Below, piece after piece: positions 1 to 6,047 of a stretch of DNA of 6,304 nucleotides. Source of the stretch: Euryarchaeota archaeon UBA33 (GTDB taxonomy: Archaea; Thermoplasmatota; E2; DHVEG-1). Positions within the stretch are counted from its first letter, which is position 1. Every line of letters begins with the position of its first letter. The notes below the pieces were generated by a model. It was not told the origin of the DNA and searched no databases. It saw only the letters and a program-made list of their open reading frames with translations. Both the position numbers and the translations under genes were made by a program. The stretch lies in contig DAYE01000028.1 of the NCBI GenBank assembly GCA_002506745.1, forward strand, positions 1-6,304, given 5' to 3'.

Positions 1-715
1 GAATGATGTTAACCCGACTTCCATCGGGGAGTGTTCCATCTGCAATAGGTTGACCTTCACTTACCGGGCTACCTATTTTTTCACTAAACTCCTGCGAAAA
101 GGTAGACGCCCACGCTTTATCAATATGGATATTTGTTTTAATCATCTCAAAGACTTTGTGGATGAGATGCACGTTTTCTCCTGTGATGATATGGATGTCC
201 TCAAGGTAGGGATCTCGCATAAAAGGCTCGAGTGGCCCCCCACCAATGATATTTTTCGTGATGTCATACTCGATATTGAGCTTTTCCACAGGCGTCACTC
301 GAATTTTTCCCCTTTTCACTTTTTCTAACGGTGCCGCCCGCTCGTCCACAAGAGTGATTTCTTCCAAGAGAACGCCTATGGCTTCCTTGATTTGGTCGTC
401 AGTTTTGACGGCATTCCGGTACGGAACACGTTCATAGATTAAATCCAAGATATGATCACGTTTCGTTTTCTCCGCTTCGGTGAGCGTAGGCTCTATTGCA
501 TGGTACTCCTTACCCTCCATATCTTTTGTCCGAAAAATATGGATAAAAACAGATCCTTTCGTCGGATAAATCACATTGGGGTATTTCTCTTCCTTTAAAT
601 CCCTGGGTAATTTACTATAAAAAGCAGGCCGCGTTATTTTACCATGGAGATTTTCAAGATATTTCTGGAGATGAGGATTCTCTTTGATGATTTTTTCTTC
701 TTCTTTTTTTTCCAT
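1..715 (-). CDS. arlI: ArlI/FlaI archaellum motor ATPase, N-terminal part (cut by window edge)
   Basis: This is the N-terminal 238 residues of the type II/IV secretion superfamily ATPase that powers archaellum assembly and rotation as a cytoplasmic hexamer under ArlJ and with ArlH. The frame is open to the left edge, so the Walker A/B core is outside the window. Visible family signatures are the segment GGGPLEPFMRDPYLEDI (about residues 158-174) and PIADGTLPDGSRVNI (about 223-237), both typical of the N-terminal domain of archaeal GspE/PilT-like ATPases. The first 12 residues are rich in Lys and Glu. The start is the only usable one: in-frame codons back to a TGA at 731-733 include no ATG, GTG or TTG. 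The best SD, GGAG at 735-738, lies 19 nt upstream, which is unusually far. It follows arlH by 26 nt and is presumably cotranscribed. Identity is known from family motifs and operon order. Confidence 0.95.
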   Translation of the reverse strand, partial: MEKKEEEKIIKENPHLQKYLENLHGKITRPAFYSKLPRDLKEEKYPNVIYPTKGSVFIHIFRTKDMEGKEYHAIEPTLTEAEKTKRDHILDLIYERVPYRNAVKTDDQIKEAIGVLLEEITLVDERAAPLEKVKRGKIRVTPVEKLNIEYDITKNIIGGGPLEPFMRDPYLEDIHIITGENVHLIHKVFEMIKTNIHIDKAWASTFSQEFSEKIGSPVSEGQPIADGTLPDGSRVNII

Positions 716-741
716 TGTGGTCGTAGGACTTCATCTCCTGG

Positions 742-1455
742 TTAGAATGCCACTCCGCTCGATTCGATCGTCAGGCCGACACCTGGTCTCACCGAAAACC
801 GTGTTACCGGCTCGTATTTGAAGCGCGCACCATTGAATTTCTCAAGATAAATGTTGTAGACGATACCGATTCCCGGTGCGGTCTCCCGGGACGTTCGAAA
901 ATGAATCGTCGTGACCATCCTAAAAGTGTTATGAATCTCCTCAGACCATTCTGTCGGATTCGCGGTGATAAAAATGATTTTTCCTGAGCCGGTGAGTCTG
1001 TTAAAGAAGCTGGTAAGTTCTGTTAGATTGTCAGTGTTAACACTTTCCTTTAGAAGGGTCGAGAGCGAATCAATGAAAATGACCTCGGGATCAAACAACT
1101 TCCTTCCTGTGATTAATGCTTCGAGAAACGTTTTACGTGGGAGCGTCTCCGCCAGGGTGACCTCTGTTGAGATGAAAAAAAATTTCCCTGCCATGAGATA
1201 CTTTCGTACATCATATCCCACTGAGGCGGTTTGCCGCAAGAACCCTTTGATGGTGAATTGCGTAGAAACGTATGAGCATGTGCAATTATTTCGTAATAAC
1301 GCGTAGCAGAATCGTTGACAAAAGATGCTTTTCCCGGTTCCTTCCTTTCCCTCAATAAAGATCAACGAGCCGTTCGGTATCACTTTACCGAACCGTTCTG
1401 CAAACCCGTCTTTTTCCCCTTTTCGTTCGAGGATGAGAGATTTTACTCCTTCCAT
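742..1455 (-). CDS. arlH: ArlH/FlaH, RecA/KaiC-like ATP-binding archaellum motor protein
   Basis: This is a complete 237-residue ArlH, the usual family size. ArlH is a RecA/KaiC-fold protein that binds ATP, forms a ring and regulates the ArlI ATPase at the cytoplasmic base of the motor. A Walker A motif, GKEGTGKS, is at residues 36-43, and a Walker B strand VIFIDSLS is at about 125-132 with Asp129. The C-terminal stretch with FNGARFKYEPVTRFSV and PGVGLTIE (about 207-231) is characteristic of ArlH. The ATG at 1455 has no convincing SD; only a purine-rich AAGAGAAAA lies upstream, so translation may be coupled to arlG, which ends 18 nt before. Two nearby ATGs (1462 and 1465) are out of frame. 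It sits between arlG and arlI as in other euryarchaeal operons. Confidence 0.97.
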   Translation of the reverse strand: MEGVKSLILERKGEKDGFAERFGKVIPNGSLIFIEGKEGTGKSIFCQRFCYALLRNNCTCSYVSTQFTIKGFLRQTASVGYDVRKYLMAGKFFFISTEVTLAETLPRKTFLEALITGRKLFDPEVIFIDSLSTLLKESVNTDNLTELTSFFNRLTGSGKIIFITANPTEWSEEIHNTFRMVTTIHFRTSRETAPGIGIVYNIYLEKFNGARFKYEPVTRFSVRPGVGLTIESSGVAF

Positions 1456-1473
1456 AGTACATCATTTTTTCTC

Positions 1474-1914
1474 TTATCGTGTAAACATAAATTCATCCTC
1501 AATCGCCTGCGGCCCAACGATTCGCAGCGTATGATCCCCTCCTGCAATTGTCGTATTTACGTAGAGTGTCGTTACCCCTTCCATTACAAGTGAGCTATCA
1601 TTGAAATAATAATAAGATGAGGGAATGATTTCTCCATCAAGGAATACTTGGAATGTTTGATTCGTTGTTGTAAGCGTCTTTCCCCCTATATTTTTCAGAT
1701 AGAAGAGATAGTAACTTCCCTGCAAAGGAATGGTGTTGGGATCGTTGATGATAGCAAAATCTGTGTCCAGTTGCTCTTTCACTCGATCACCACGATCCGA
1801 AAGGCTGGTACTCACATTAAGAGTTATTGCGATGAACACTCCGGAAACCATCCCTGCGGCAATCACCGCTGCAATAAAAAAGATGACATGCGTCCCTGTT
1901 AAGCTAAATCCCAT
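1474..1914 (-). CDS. arlG: ArlG/FlaG archaellum stator protein
   Basis: This 146-residue protein has one N-terminal hydrophobic helix (about residues 8-32, archaellin-like) followed by a beta-rich, Thr/Asn/Tyr-rich domain expected outside the membrane. The segment SYYLFYLKNIGGKTL (about 67-81) followed by FQVFLDGEIIP (about 88-98) matches the NxG strand and the xDG turn of the FlaF/FlaG beta-sandwich. In studied archaea, ArlG forms a short filament capped by ArlF that links the motor to the S-layer. Assignment as G rather than F rests on its place directly before arlH and on the YLKNIG-type strand. It begins MGFSL exactly as the upstream ArlF does, so the F/G labels are less certain than membership of the pair. 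The SD GAGGGG lies 5 nt before the ATG, and arlF ends 12 nt upstream. Confidence 0.87.
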   Translation of the reverse strand: MGFSLTGTHVIFFIAAVIAAGMVSGVFIAITLNVSTSLSDRGDRVKEQLDTDFAIINDPNTIPLQGSYYLFYLKNIGGKTLTTTNQTFQVFLDGEIIPSSYYYFNDSSLVMEGVTTLYVNTTIAGGDHTLRIVGPQAIEDEFMFTR

Positions 1915-1926
1915 AGGTTCCCCTCA

Positions 1927-2352
1927 TCATGGATTATATGTATAATAATCGGCGATACCATTATCGCTAATTATTTTTATTCGAATAGCTCCTTCACCAG
2001 CGATGTTAGTGACAGAAAAATAGGCGATATTTTCAGGATATAAATGCGTGCAAGAACAAGATGCCGGATACTCAACCCCATTCACCAATACGGCAAATTG
2101 TTCTGTGTTCAATGTCACACTCCCGGTATTTTGAACGGTGATATTGTAATCATAGTTGAGACCGCCTGTCGATCGTGAAACTGTCGTTATGTTGATATCC
2201 GTTTGAATTTGATCTGTGAAACGATTTTTCAAATTGCCATAGGATGTATTGATTCCGTCAAGAGTGGGAAGAAGAGAACCGGTGATTATCTCAACAGCCA
2301 TGAAAAGAGTGACTGCTAGAATCGCAGCTGAAGCAATCAGCGAGAACCCCAT
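1927..2352 (-). CDS. arlF: ArlF/FlaF archaellum S-layer-anchoring stator protein
   Basis: This 141-residue protein has an N-terminal transmembrane helix (about residues 5-29) after MGFS, a start typical of ArlF, then a beta-sandwich domain. NITVQNTGSVTL (about 70-81) and FAVLVNGVEYP (about 86-96) are the conserved strand and turn of the family. ArlF is known to bind S-layer protein and cap ArlG, giving the stator that holds the rotating filament. Two cysteines two residues apart (Cys99 and Cys101, in ASCSCTHLYP) follow the conserved turn and are not a general feature of the family as I know it. The ATG is preceded by AGGAGG with 8 nt spacing, the clearest ribosome binding site in the operon. 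A 105-nt gap separates it from arlD/E, so it may begin an internally promoted FGHI(J) transcript. Confidence 0.88.
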   Translation of the reverse strand: MGFSLIASAAILAVTLFMAVEIITGSLLPTLDGINTSYGNLKNRFTDQIQTDINITTVSRSTGGLNYDYNITVQNTGSVTLNTEQFAVLVNGVEYPASCSCTHLYPENIAYFSVTNIAGEGAIRIKIISDNGIADYYTYNP

Positions 2353-2360
2353 CGTTATTC

Positions 2361-2366
2361 CCTCCT
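2361..2366 (-). promoter_or_regulatory. Shine-Dalgarno site of arlF
   Basis: AGGAGG on the minus strand lies 8 nt before the arlF ATG, perfectly complementary to the anti-SD core of archaeal 16S rRNA. It is stronger than the sites of arlG, arlH or arlI and suggests independent, efficient initiation at arlF after a non-coding leader. Confidence 0.85.
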
Positions 2367-2372
2367 ATATAT

Positions 2373-2393
2373 CCTATGGACATGCATCCATGG
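2373..2393 (-). other. Small inverted repeat in the arlF leader
   Basis: On the minus strand ATGGA, a 6-nt loop TGCATG and TCCAT form a 5-bp stem. It can be extended by a CC/GG pair past one bulged A. It lies just upstream of the arlF SD, leaving the SD unpaired. It could be an RNA hairpin that protects or sets a processed 5' end of the arlF transcript, or a chance dyad. There is no T-run after it, so it is not an obvious terminator. Confidence 0.3.
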
Positions 2394-2424
2394 AACCGTA
2401 GTATTCAACTATGTAATATGAAGC

Positions 2425-2436
2425 AAATATATTAAA
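2425..2436 (-). promoter_or_regulatory. Possible internal TATA box upstream of arlF
   Basis: TTTAATATATTT on the minus strand, in the 105-nt gap between arlD/E and arlF, resembles an archaeal TATA element, with AAGC as the preceding bases where a BRE would lie. A start about 25 nt downstream (near 2405) would give a leader of roughly 50 nt containing the hairpin and the SD of arlF. The gap is much longer than the others in the operon, which supports a regulatory role. This is an inference from sequence only. Confidence 0.45.
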
Positions 2437-2457
2437 GCTTATTCCCCGCGTGATATG

Positions 2458-3291
2458 TTATTTGGCCTGGTAGCCTTCGAGGCTTTTCGCCATTTTCTCC
2501 ATATCACGTTCGATTTTATCGATCAGGCGTTCATCCATTTGAACCCCTTTGAGTTTCTGTATGAACAGTAATGATTGAAGATGATCACGAGTCGGTAGTT
2601 GGGAGGAGCGAGGGGTACCTGAGGCAGGCTCTTCAATAAGTCCTTTCGAGTAATCGATTAAATCTAATCGTACGGTATCAGAGATCCAACCGATATCCAC
2701 ATAATACCCAAGAACATCAGGAAGGTTATTTTTCCCGGTTTTATCAACAAGATATTGAAGCCATTTCATGATGACAACGATACTTTCAGGGTCGTTTGGA
2801 ATTTGTTCGAGAGGTTGCACAGCATCGTCCAATATTTCCATTGAATTAAAAGTCCGAAGGTCTTTTGTTTTTACGAGTTTTCCTGTGATCCCTTTCACGC
2901 CGTCTAGGTAACCTTCTTCAACGATGTTCATGCGTTTGTTAAGGTTTTCTATTTCCTCAACGAGTTTTTTCATGTCCGTATTCTGAATAATCGGAGTATT
3001 CACTACGTTTTTTTCTCCAGTTTTTAGGTTTGTCGTTCCCTCTCTCGCAGGTTGTATTCCTGAAGGATTTGCTTGTGAATATTTATTTAATGCATCCTGA
3101 ATTTTTTCCACTAATTTAGAGAGTTGATTTTTGGTGATTTTAATACTATTCTCGCTAACTTTTTCCCTGATTTTTTGAGCAATTCTTGCTGGGAGAACGT
3201 TCCGTTTTATGAGTGCCGTTAATTCTGTTTGTAACTCTGTTTCTTCAAGAGGTATTGATTCGTTTTGTGTATGTTCATCTCCTTTGTTCAT
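2458..3291 (-). CDS. arlD: ArlD/ArlE-type archaellum switch protein
   Basis: This 277-residue soluble protein carries the archaeal flagella D/E domain at about residues 157-250. Clear signatures are LEQIPNDPESIVVIMKWLQ (161-179), NLPDVLGYYVDIGWIS (189-204) and DHLQSLLFIQKLKG (236-249). An N-terminal helical region (about 20-72, with LPARIAQKIREKV) resembles that of ArlD proteins. A Thr/Asn-rich linker and a short coiled coil (about 105-127) follow. ArlC/D/E form the cytoplasmic switch ring around ArlH/I/J and bind CheF, coupling chemotaxis to rotation direction. Only one D/E-type gene is present here, so D versus E cannot be decided with confidence. The ATG has AGGAG about 7 nt upstream, and arlC ends 31 nt before it. 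No membrane segment is visible. Confidence 0.92.
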   Translation of the reverse strand: MNKGDEHTQNESIPLEETELQTELTALIKRNVLPARIAQKIREKVSENSIKITKNQLSKLVEKIQDALNKYSQANPSGIQPAREGTTNLKTGEKNVVNTPIIQNTDMKKLVEEIENLNKRMNIVEEGYLDGVKGITGKLVKTKDLRTFNSMEILDDAVQPLEQIPNDPESIVVIMKWLQYLVDKTGKNNLPDVLGYYVDIGWISDTVRLDLIDYSKGLIEEPASGTPRSSQLPTRDHLQSLLFIQKLKGVQMDERLIDKIERDMEKMAKSLEGYQAK

Positions 3292-3322
3292 CCACCCACT
3301 CCTATTTGGAAACGCATTTCAT

Positions 3323-4180
3323 TTATTTTAAAGTTAGGAAAAAATCAGTAATCATGGAATCAATATTTTGGTCTAAACGAAGCGCCTCCAGTGATTTGCT
3401 TAGAATCTCGTCTAGTTCTCTCTCTGATAGGTTCACAACGGGACCTTGATATTCAGGAACTTCAAATGAAGAAGGAGGTAAATCACCAAGGGTATTAATT
3501 GGGGTTCGTACTATTTGGTCTGTTGTCGTTTCTGGTGTTGCTGTATTTACCGATGTTGTATTCGTCTCCACTGGAATTCCTTTTTTCTTTGAGTCATCTG
3601 GGATTCCACCACCGTTTTCTAATGATAATTCAAGATCTCCTACCCGGGTTTTGATGGTTTCAACTTCTGTAGTGATATTCTCAAGAGCATCAAGTCGTTT
3701 TTTCGTGACCTTTGAAAGACCAACGAAAGGGTTCATCTGTTCTGAGACAATTTCATATAAACTGACAAGATCATCAAGGTCTTTCGAGAGACTTTCTACT
3801 TTTTCTAATAAGTTAGTAATATCCTCCTGATTTTTTTTGATTTGGAAATCAAAGTCTTTGAGGTTTTGAAGGATAGTACGTCGTTGTTCAAGTTCTTCTC
3901 GCGCACTATCTACTGATGCTCCCGGAGTCTTCTCGCCAATGATTTTATTCACATCTGGTATATTACCTGGTTTTCCTTCGTCTTTTTTCTTTGGTTCTAT
4001 TTCTGTCTTATTTTGATTCGAGGATTTCTCTGGAGACGCGAATTTTATGATCTTGCGATCTGGCTCTGGTTTTTTTCCAGGTTCTTCAGTCTGTTTTTCA
4101 GATATGACCTTCTCAGGTGATTTTTGTTCAGAGGAGCTGGTAGAAGTATCTATAGAAGGCACTGTTTCATCTTTTCCCAA
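3323..4180 (-). CDS. arlC: ArlC/FlaC archaellum switch protein with long charged N-terminus
   Basis: The core LVSLYEIVSEQMNPF (residues 138-152), inside a coiled coil spanning about 94-188, is the hallmark of ArlC (FlaC). It is a cytoplasmic switch protein that works with ArlD/E to pass CheF-borne signals to the motor. Before the core is about 90 residues of low-complexity Lys/Glu/Pro/Ser sequence, predicted disordered. After it is a Thr-rich linker (about 190-248), then a C-terminal helix (about 250-285). At 285 residues it is longer than typical ArlC. Coordinates use the TTG at 4178-4180, the first conventional start. However, the SD GGAGGGG at 4198-4204 is 17 nt from TTG but 5 nt from an in-frame ATA at 4190-4192, which would give a protein beginning MKLKLGKDE. 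No other start lies upstream before the TAA at 4220-4222. Confidence 0.93.
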   Translation of the reverse strand: MGKDETVPSIDTSTSSSEQKSPEKVISEKQTEEPGKKPEPDRKIIKFASPEKSSNQNKTEIEPKKKDEGKPGNIPDVNKIIGEKTPGASVDSAREELEQRRTILQNLKDFDFQIKKNQEDITNLLEKVESLSKDLDDLVSLYEIVSEQMNPFVGLSKVTKKRLDALENITTEVETIKTRVGDLELSLENGGGIPDDSKKKGIPVETNTTSVNTATPETTTDQIVRTPINTLGDLPPSSFEVPEYQGPVVNLSERELDEILSKSLEALRLDQNIDSMITDFFLTLK

Positions 4181-4197
4181 TTTTAGTTTTATCGCTA

Positions 4198-4204
4198 CCC
4201 CTCC
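4198..4204 (-). promoter_or_regulatory. Shine-Dalgarno site of arlC, questioning its start codon
   Basis: GGAGGGG on the minus strand is a strong SD. Counting from it, the in-frame ATA at 4190-4192 is at ideal spacing, while the conventional TTG at 4178-4180 is too far for normal SD-led initiation. It is listed because it decides, or unsettles, the arlC start. Confidence 0.7.
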
Positions 4205-4224
4205 GTGTGTTTTAATTTTTTATA

Positions 4225-4245
4225 TTGAATCCCAAGGGATATCAA
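4225..4245. promoter_or_regulatory. Imperfect palindrome over the predicted arlC transcription start
   Basis: A perfect dyad ATCCC-AA-GGGAT (4229-4240) is flanked by TTGA (4225-4228) and TCAA (4242-4245), giving 9-bp arms with one extra A on the right side. The two-base centre makes an RNA hairpin unlikely, so a DNA-binding dimer site is the better reading. It lies about 25 bp downstream of the arlC TATA box, where transcription should begin, a position at which a bound repressor would block the archaellum switch/motor operon. The binding protein is unknown. Confidence 0.45.
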
Positions 4246-4256
4246 CAGAAACCTAA

Positions 4257-4264
4257 TATTTATA
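4257..4264 (-). promoter_or_regulatory. TATA box of the arlC operon promoter
   Basis: TATAAATA on the minus strand, preceded by the purine-rich TAAAAG that could act as a BRE, is the best promoter element in the window. A start about 25 nt downstream (near 4235) would give a leader of about 40 nt ending in the SD at 4198-4204. On the plus strand the same bases read TATTTATA, so weak divergent use cannot be excluded. Confidence 0.65.
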
Positions 4265-4406
4265 CTTTTATGTACTGGGGGGTTTTTTTACTGGAGGATG
4301 AAAATTCAAATCAACGCAAGATAGAAGATATGATTCTTTCTATGGATGTCGATAATACGAAAACCTAAGCCCTGGTCCTTTTTTCTCGTTGTACAGAAAC
4401 AAAATG

Positions 4407-4417
4407 TTTTAAAATAA
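4407..4417 (+). promoter_or_regulatory. Possible TATA box of the PAS-protein gene
   Basis: TTTTAAAATAA, preceded by ACAAAATG, resembles an archaeal TATA element. A start about 25 nt downstream (near 4437) would leave a leader of about 25-45 nt, depending on which ATG is used. A second A/T run at about 4445-4455 (GATAAAAAAA) could instead give a nearly leaderless transcript. The rest of the 4193-4462 intergenic region shows no RNA gene. Confidence 0.4.
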
Positions 4418-4462
4418 CCAGCAGATGGTGATACGAGATTTAGTTGATAAAAAAACGATTCT

Positions 4463-5998
4463 ATGCATGATATGGAGGAGATGACAACCATCGATAATAA
4501 AGAAGAGGATTCTAGGCAAGCTGTTCATCATGAGTTACTCTTAGGTCTAACCTGTGATGGAGAAATCATACAATTTAATCAAGAGTGTGAGCGAGTTACT
4601 GAACATCCACGAAATGCGGTCCTCCACAAAAAATTTAGTGACGTTCTGCTCCCTGTTGAATATCTCTCGTATTGGAAATCTCTTTTTGAAAAAATACAGA
4701 AGACCAAGCAGATAGATGAATTTACACTTCCTCTCAAGACAAAACGGGATATTCTCATACCAATAACTTGGAATGGGTTTTTTATAAAGGATAAAGAGGG
4801 AAGCTTGAACACTATTTGTCTCCTTGGGACATCCGCTCAATCTCACGATTCTATAGATGTCTCTCACACATTAGATGCGCTCTTATTGAATTCTTCGCAC
4901 AAGAACGATAATCAAGCAACAAATGAAAAAAACGATCGTACTATCTCAGTTACTTCATTGTCAGAGCAGCGTGAGGAAATAGAAGAGCTCCCGGAAAAAA
5001 TTATTTTTCAAGGAGAAGCATCTGATGATACGATCGTGCAACATGAGGCTTCCTCTTTGAAATCAATAGAAAAAATTGTTAATAACGTATCGAAGCAGAT
5101 AGAGGGCCTGTTACAGACAATAAAAGGAGTTTCTGAAAAATACGAGACCGTCAATGAGCGACTCGGAAATCTCGAAAGAAAAGACAAATTGCCAGAAAAA
5201 AACCAGAAACATTCTGAGAAGCATTTGAGATTGAAGGACAATGGGTCTAAAAGGGTTGCAAGGGAAAATATGAAAACCTCTCCTCTTCCGCATCTCCTTC
5301 AGAATGAGTCGGCAGTCACAGAAAAAAAACCTAGTTTTTTTTCTGATCCATTTGGGTATACACGGCAACGCCGGGATCTTGACAGGAAAATTCAAGAATG
5401 TGAGCATCGACAGAAGGATCTAGAGGCGTTCGAAGCACAACTTCTTAAGGAGAAGAAGATCTTTGATTCACGAATCGAAGAATTTCGTCAATGGCGTGAC
5501 AAATTAGAACAATTGGAGATGGAAATAGAGAAACGACGGCAAGAACTTTTGGATCAGGACGTGGTTTTGGTAAGGCAAGATTCACCGATTTCCCCTGAGG
5601 TTATTACTGATGATTCGAAGGTCATTGATGTTGTGGCATCGGAGTCGCCTAACTTTCAACAGATTCTTGATGATATCCCCCAATCCGCCGCAATTGTTCA
5701 AAGAGGTATCTTGAAACAAATTAATACCACCTTTGCAGAGCTAATCGGATATCCTGTGAGTGAAATCGTGGAGAAGAATTTCTTTGATTTTATTGCTATA
5801 GATGGTCTTGCGGGTGTAGAGAAATATTATCTGAATCGTCTTAAGGGTGAAAGCATCAGTTCGTATACAACAGTTTTTTCGACGAAGGAAAATGAAAAAG
5901 TGTCTGTTGAGGTAATAATAAAGCCCACTGTCTATCATGGGGAAAAAGCCGAAATCGCTATTATGACAATCCTCGAGTCACAGAAACAGGATGCATAA
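4463..5998 (+). CDS. Two-PAS coiled-coil protein inserted in the archaellum locus
   Basis: This 511-residue soluble protein has no recognised name. Residues about 23-125 look like a PAS domain (GEIIQFNQECERVTEHP, then a strand with IPITWNGFFIKDKEG). Residues about 397-505 are a clearer PAS domain, with IPQSAAIVQRGILKQIN, FAELIGYPVSEIV and the final strands VSVEVIIKPTVYHGEKAEI. Between them are a Ser/Asp/Asn-rich linker, a coiled coil at about 198-240, another low-complexity stretch, and a strongly charged coiled coil at about 300-366. There is no transmembrane segment, histidine kinase, HAMP, methyl-accepting, GGDEF or HTH module, and no LOV-type NCRFLQ cysteine motif. PAS domains bind small ligands or partners, so a sensory or scaffolding role is inferred, possibly toward the ArlC/D/E switch encoded divergently. 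The start is uncertain: in-frame ATGs occur at 4463, 4472 and 4481, and GGAGG (4474-4478) sits only 2 nt before the last. Confidence 0.85.
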   Translation: MHDMEEMTTIDNKEEDSRQAVHHELLLGLTCDGEIIQFNQECERVTEHPRNAVLHKKFSDVLLPVEYLSYWKSLFEKIQKTKQIDEFTLPLKTKRDILIPITWNGFFIKDKEGSLNTICLLGTSAQSHDSIDVSHTLDALLLNSSHKNDNQATNEKNDRTISVTSLSEQREEIEELPEKIIFQGEASDDTIVQHEASSLKSIEKIVNNVSKQIEGLLQTIKGVSEKYETVNERLGNLERKDKLPEKNQKHSEKHLRLKDNGSKRVARENMKTSPLPHLLQNESAVTEKKPSFFSDPFGYTRQRRDLDRKIQECEHRQKDLEAFEAQLLKEKKIFDSRIEEFRQWRDKLEQLEMEIEKRRQELLDQDVVLVRQDSPISPEVITDDSKVIDVVASESPNFQQILDDIPQSAAIVQRGILKQINTTFAELIGYPVSEIVEKNFFDFIAIDGLAGVEKYYLNRLKGESISSYTTVFSTKENEKVSVEVIIKPTVYHGEKAEIAIMTILESQKQDA

Positions 5999-5999
5999 A

Positions 6000-6017
6000 A
6001 CCATTAAAAAAAATGGT
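6000..6017. terminator. A/T-rich inverted repeat, part of the convergent terminator
   Basis: ACCATT and AATGGT flank six A residues directly after the PAS-gene stop codon. On the minus strand the same bases supply a run of eight T residues immediately downstream of the larger hairpin at 6018-6047. This makes it most meaningful as the oligo-T tract ending arlB transcription; its own 6-bp stem is weak. Confidence 0.5.
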
Positions 6018-6047
6018 ATGAAGAAAGCATGGTGTCGCTTTCTTCAT
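6018..6047. terminator. Bidirectional hairpin terminator between the PAS gene and arlB
   Basis: ATGAAGAAAGC (6018-6028) and GCTTTCTTCAT (6037-6047) form a perfect 11-bp stem with an 8-nt loop. On the plus strand it is followed by T-rich GTTGTTGTTTTCTTG, and on the minus strand by a run of eight T. It lies centrally in the 69-nt gap between two convergent stop codons. Archaeal termination depends mainly on oligo-T, so the hairpin may also act as a 3'-end stabiliser, protecting the abundant archaellin mRNA. Confidence 0.75.

Noticed and set aside
50..437. Two plus-strand frames opposite arlI
   Set aside because: They lie opposite the conserved ArlI N-terminal domain, whose translation is continuous and recognisable.
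965..1306. 113-codon plus-strand frame opposite arlH
   Set aside because: Antisense shadow of arlH, which has clear Walker motifs and family signatures; the antisense translation has no recognisable features and no SD.
1113..1355. 80-codon minus-strand frame within arlH
   Set aside because: An alternative frame inside a well-supported gene; composition is unlike a real protein.
3319..3330. TATA-like TTTAAAATAAAT on the minus strand before arlD/E
   Set aside because: It overlaps the arlC stop codon, and a start 25 nt downstream would fall at or after the arlD/E SD; an A/T-rich coincidence is more likely.
4277..4289. G6T7 run on the plus strand in the divergent region
   Set aside because: No stem precedes it, so it is not a hairpin terminator, and no gene ends there. 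It may simply be part of the A/T-rich promoter surroundings.
4547..5407. Several minus-strand frames opposite the PAS gene
   Set aside because: Their Phe/Ser/Cys-rich translations are typical of antisense of Lys/Glu/Gln-rich coding sequence; the plus-strand frame has domain-like content throughout.
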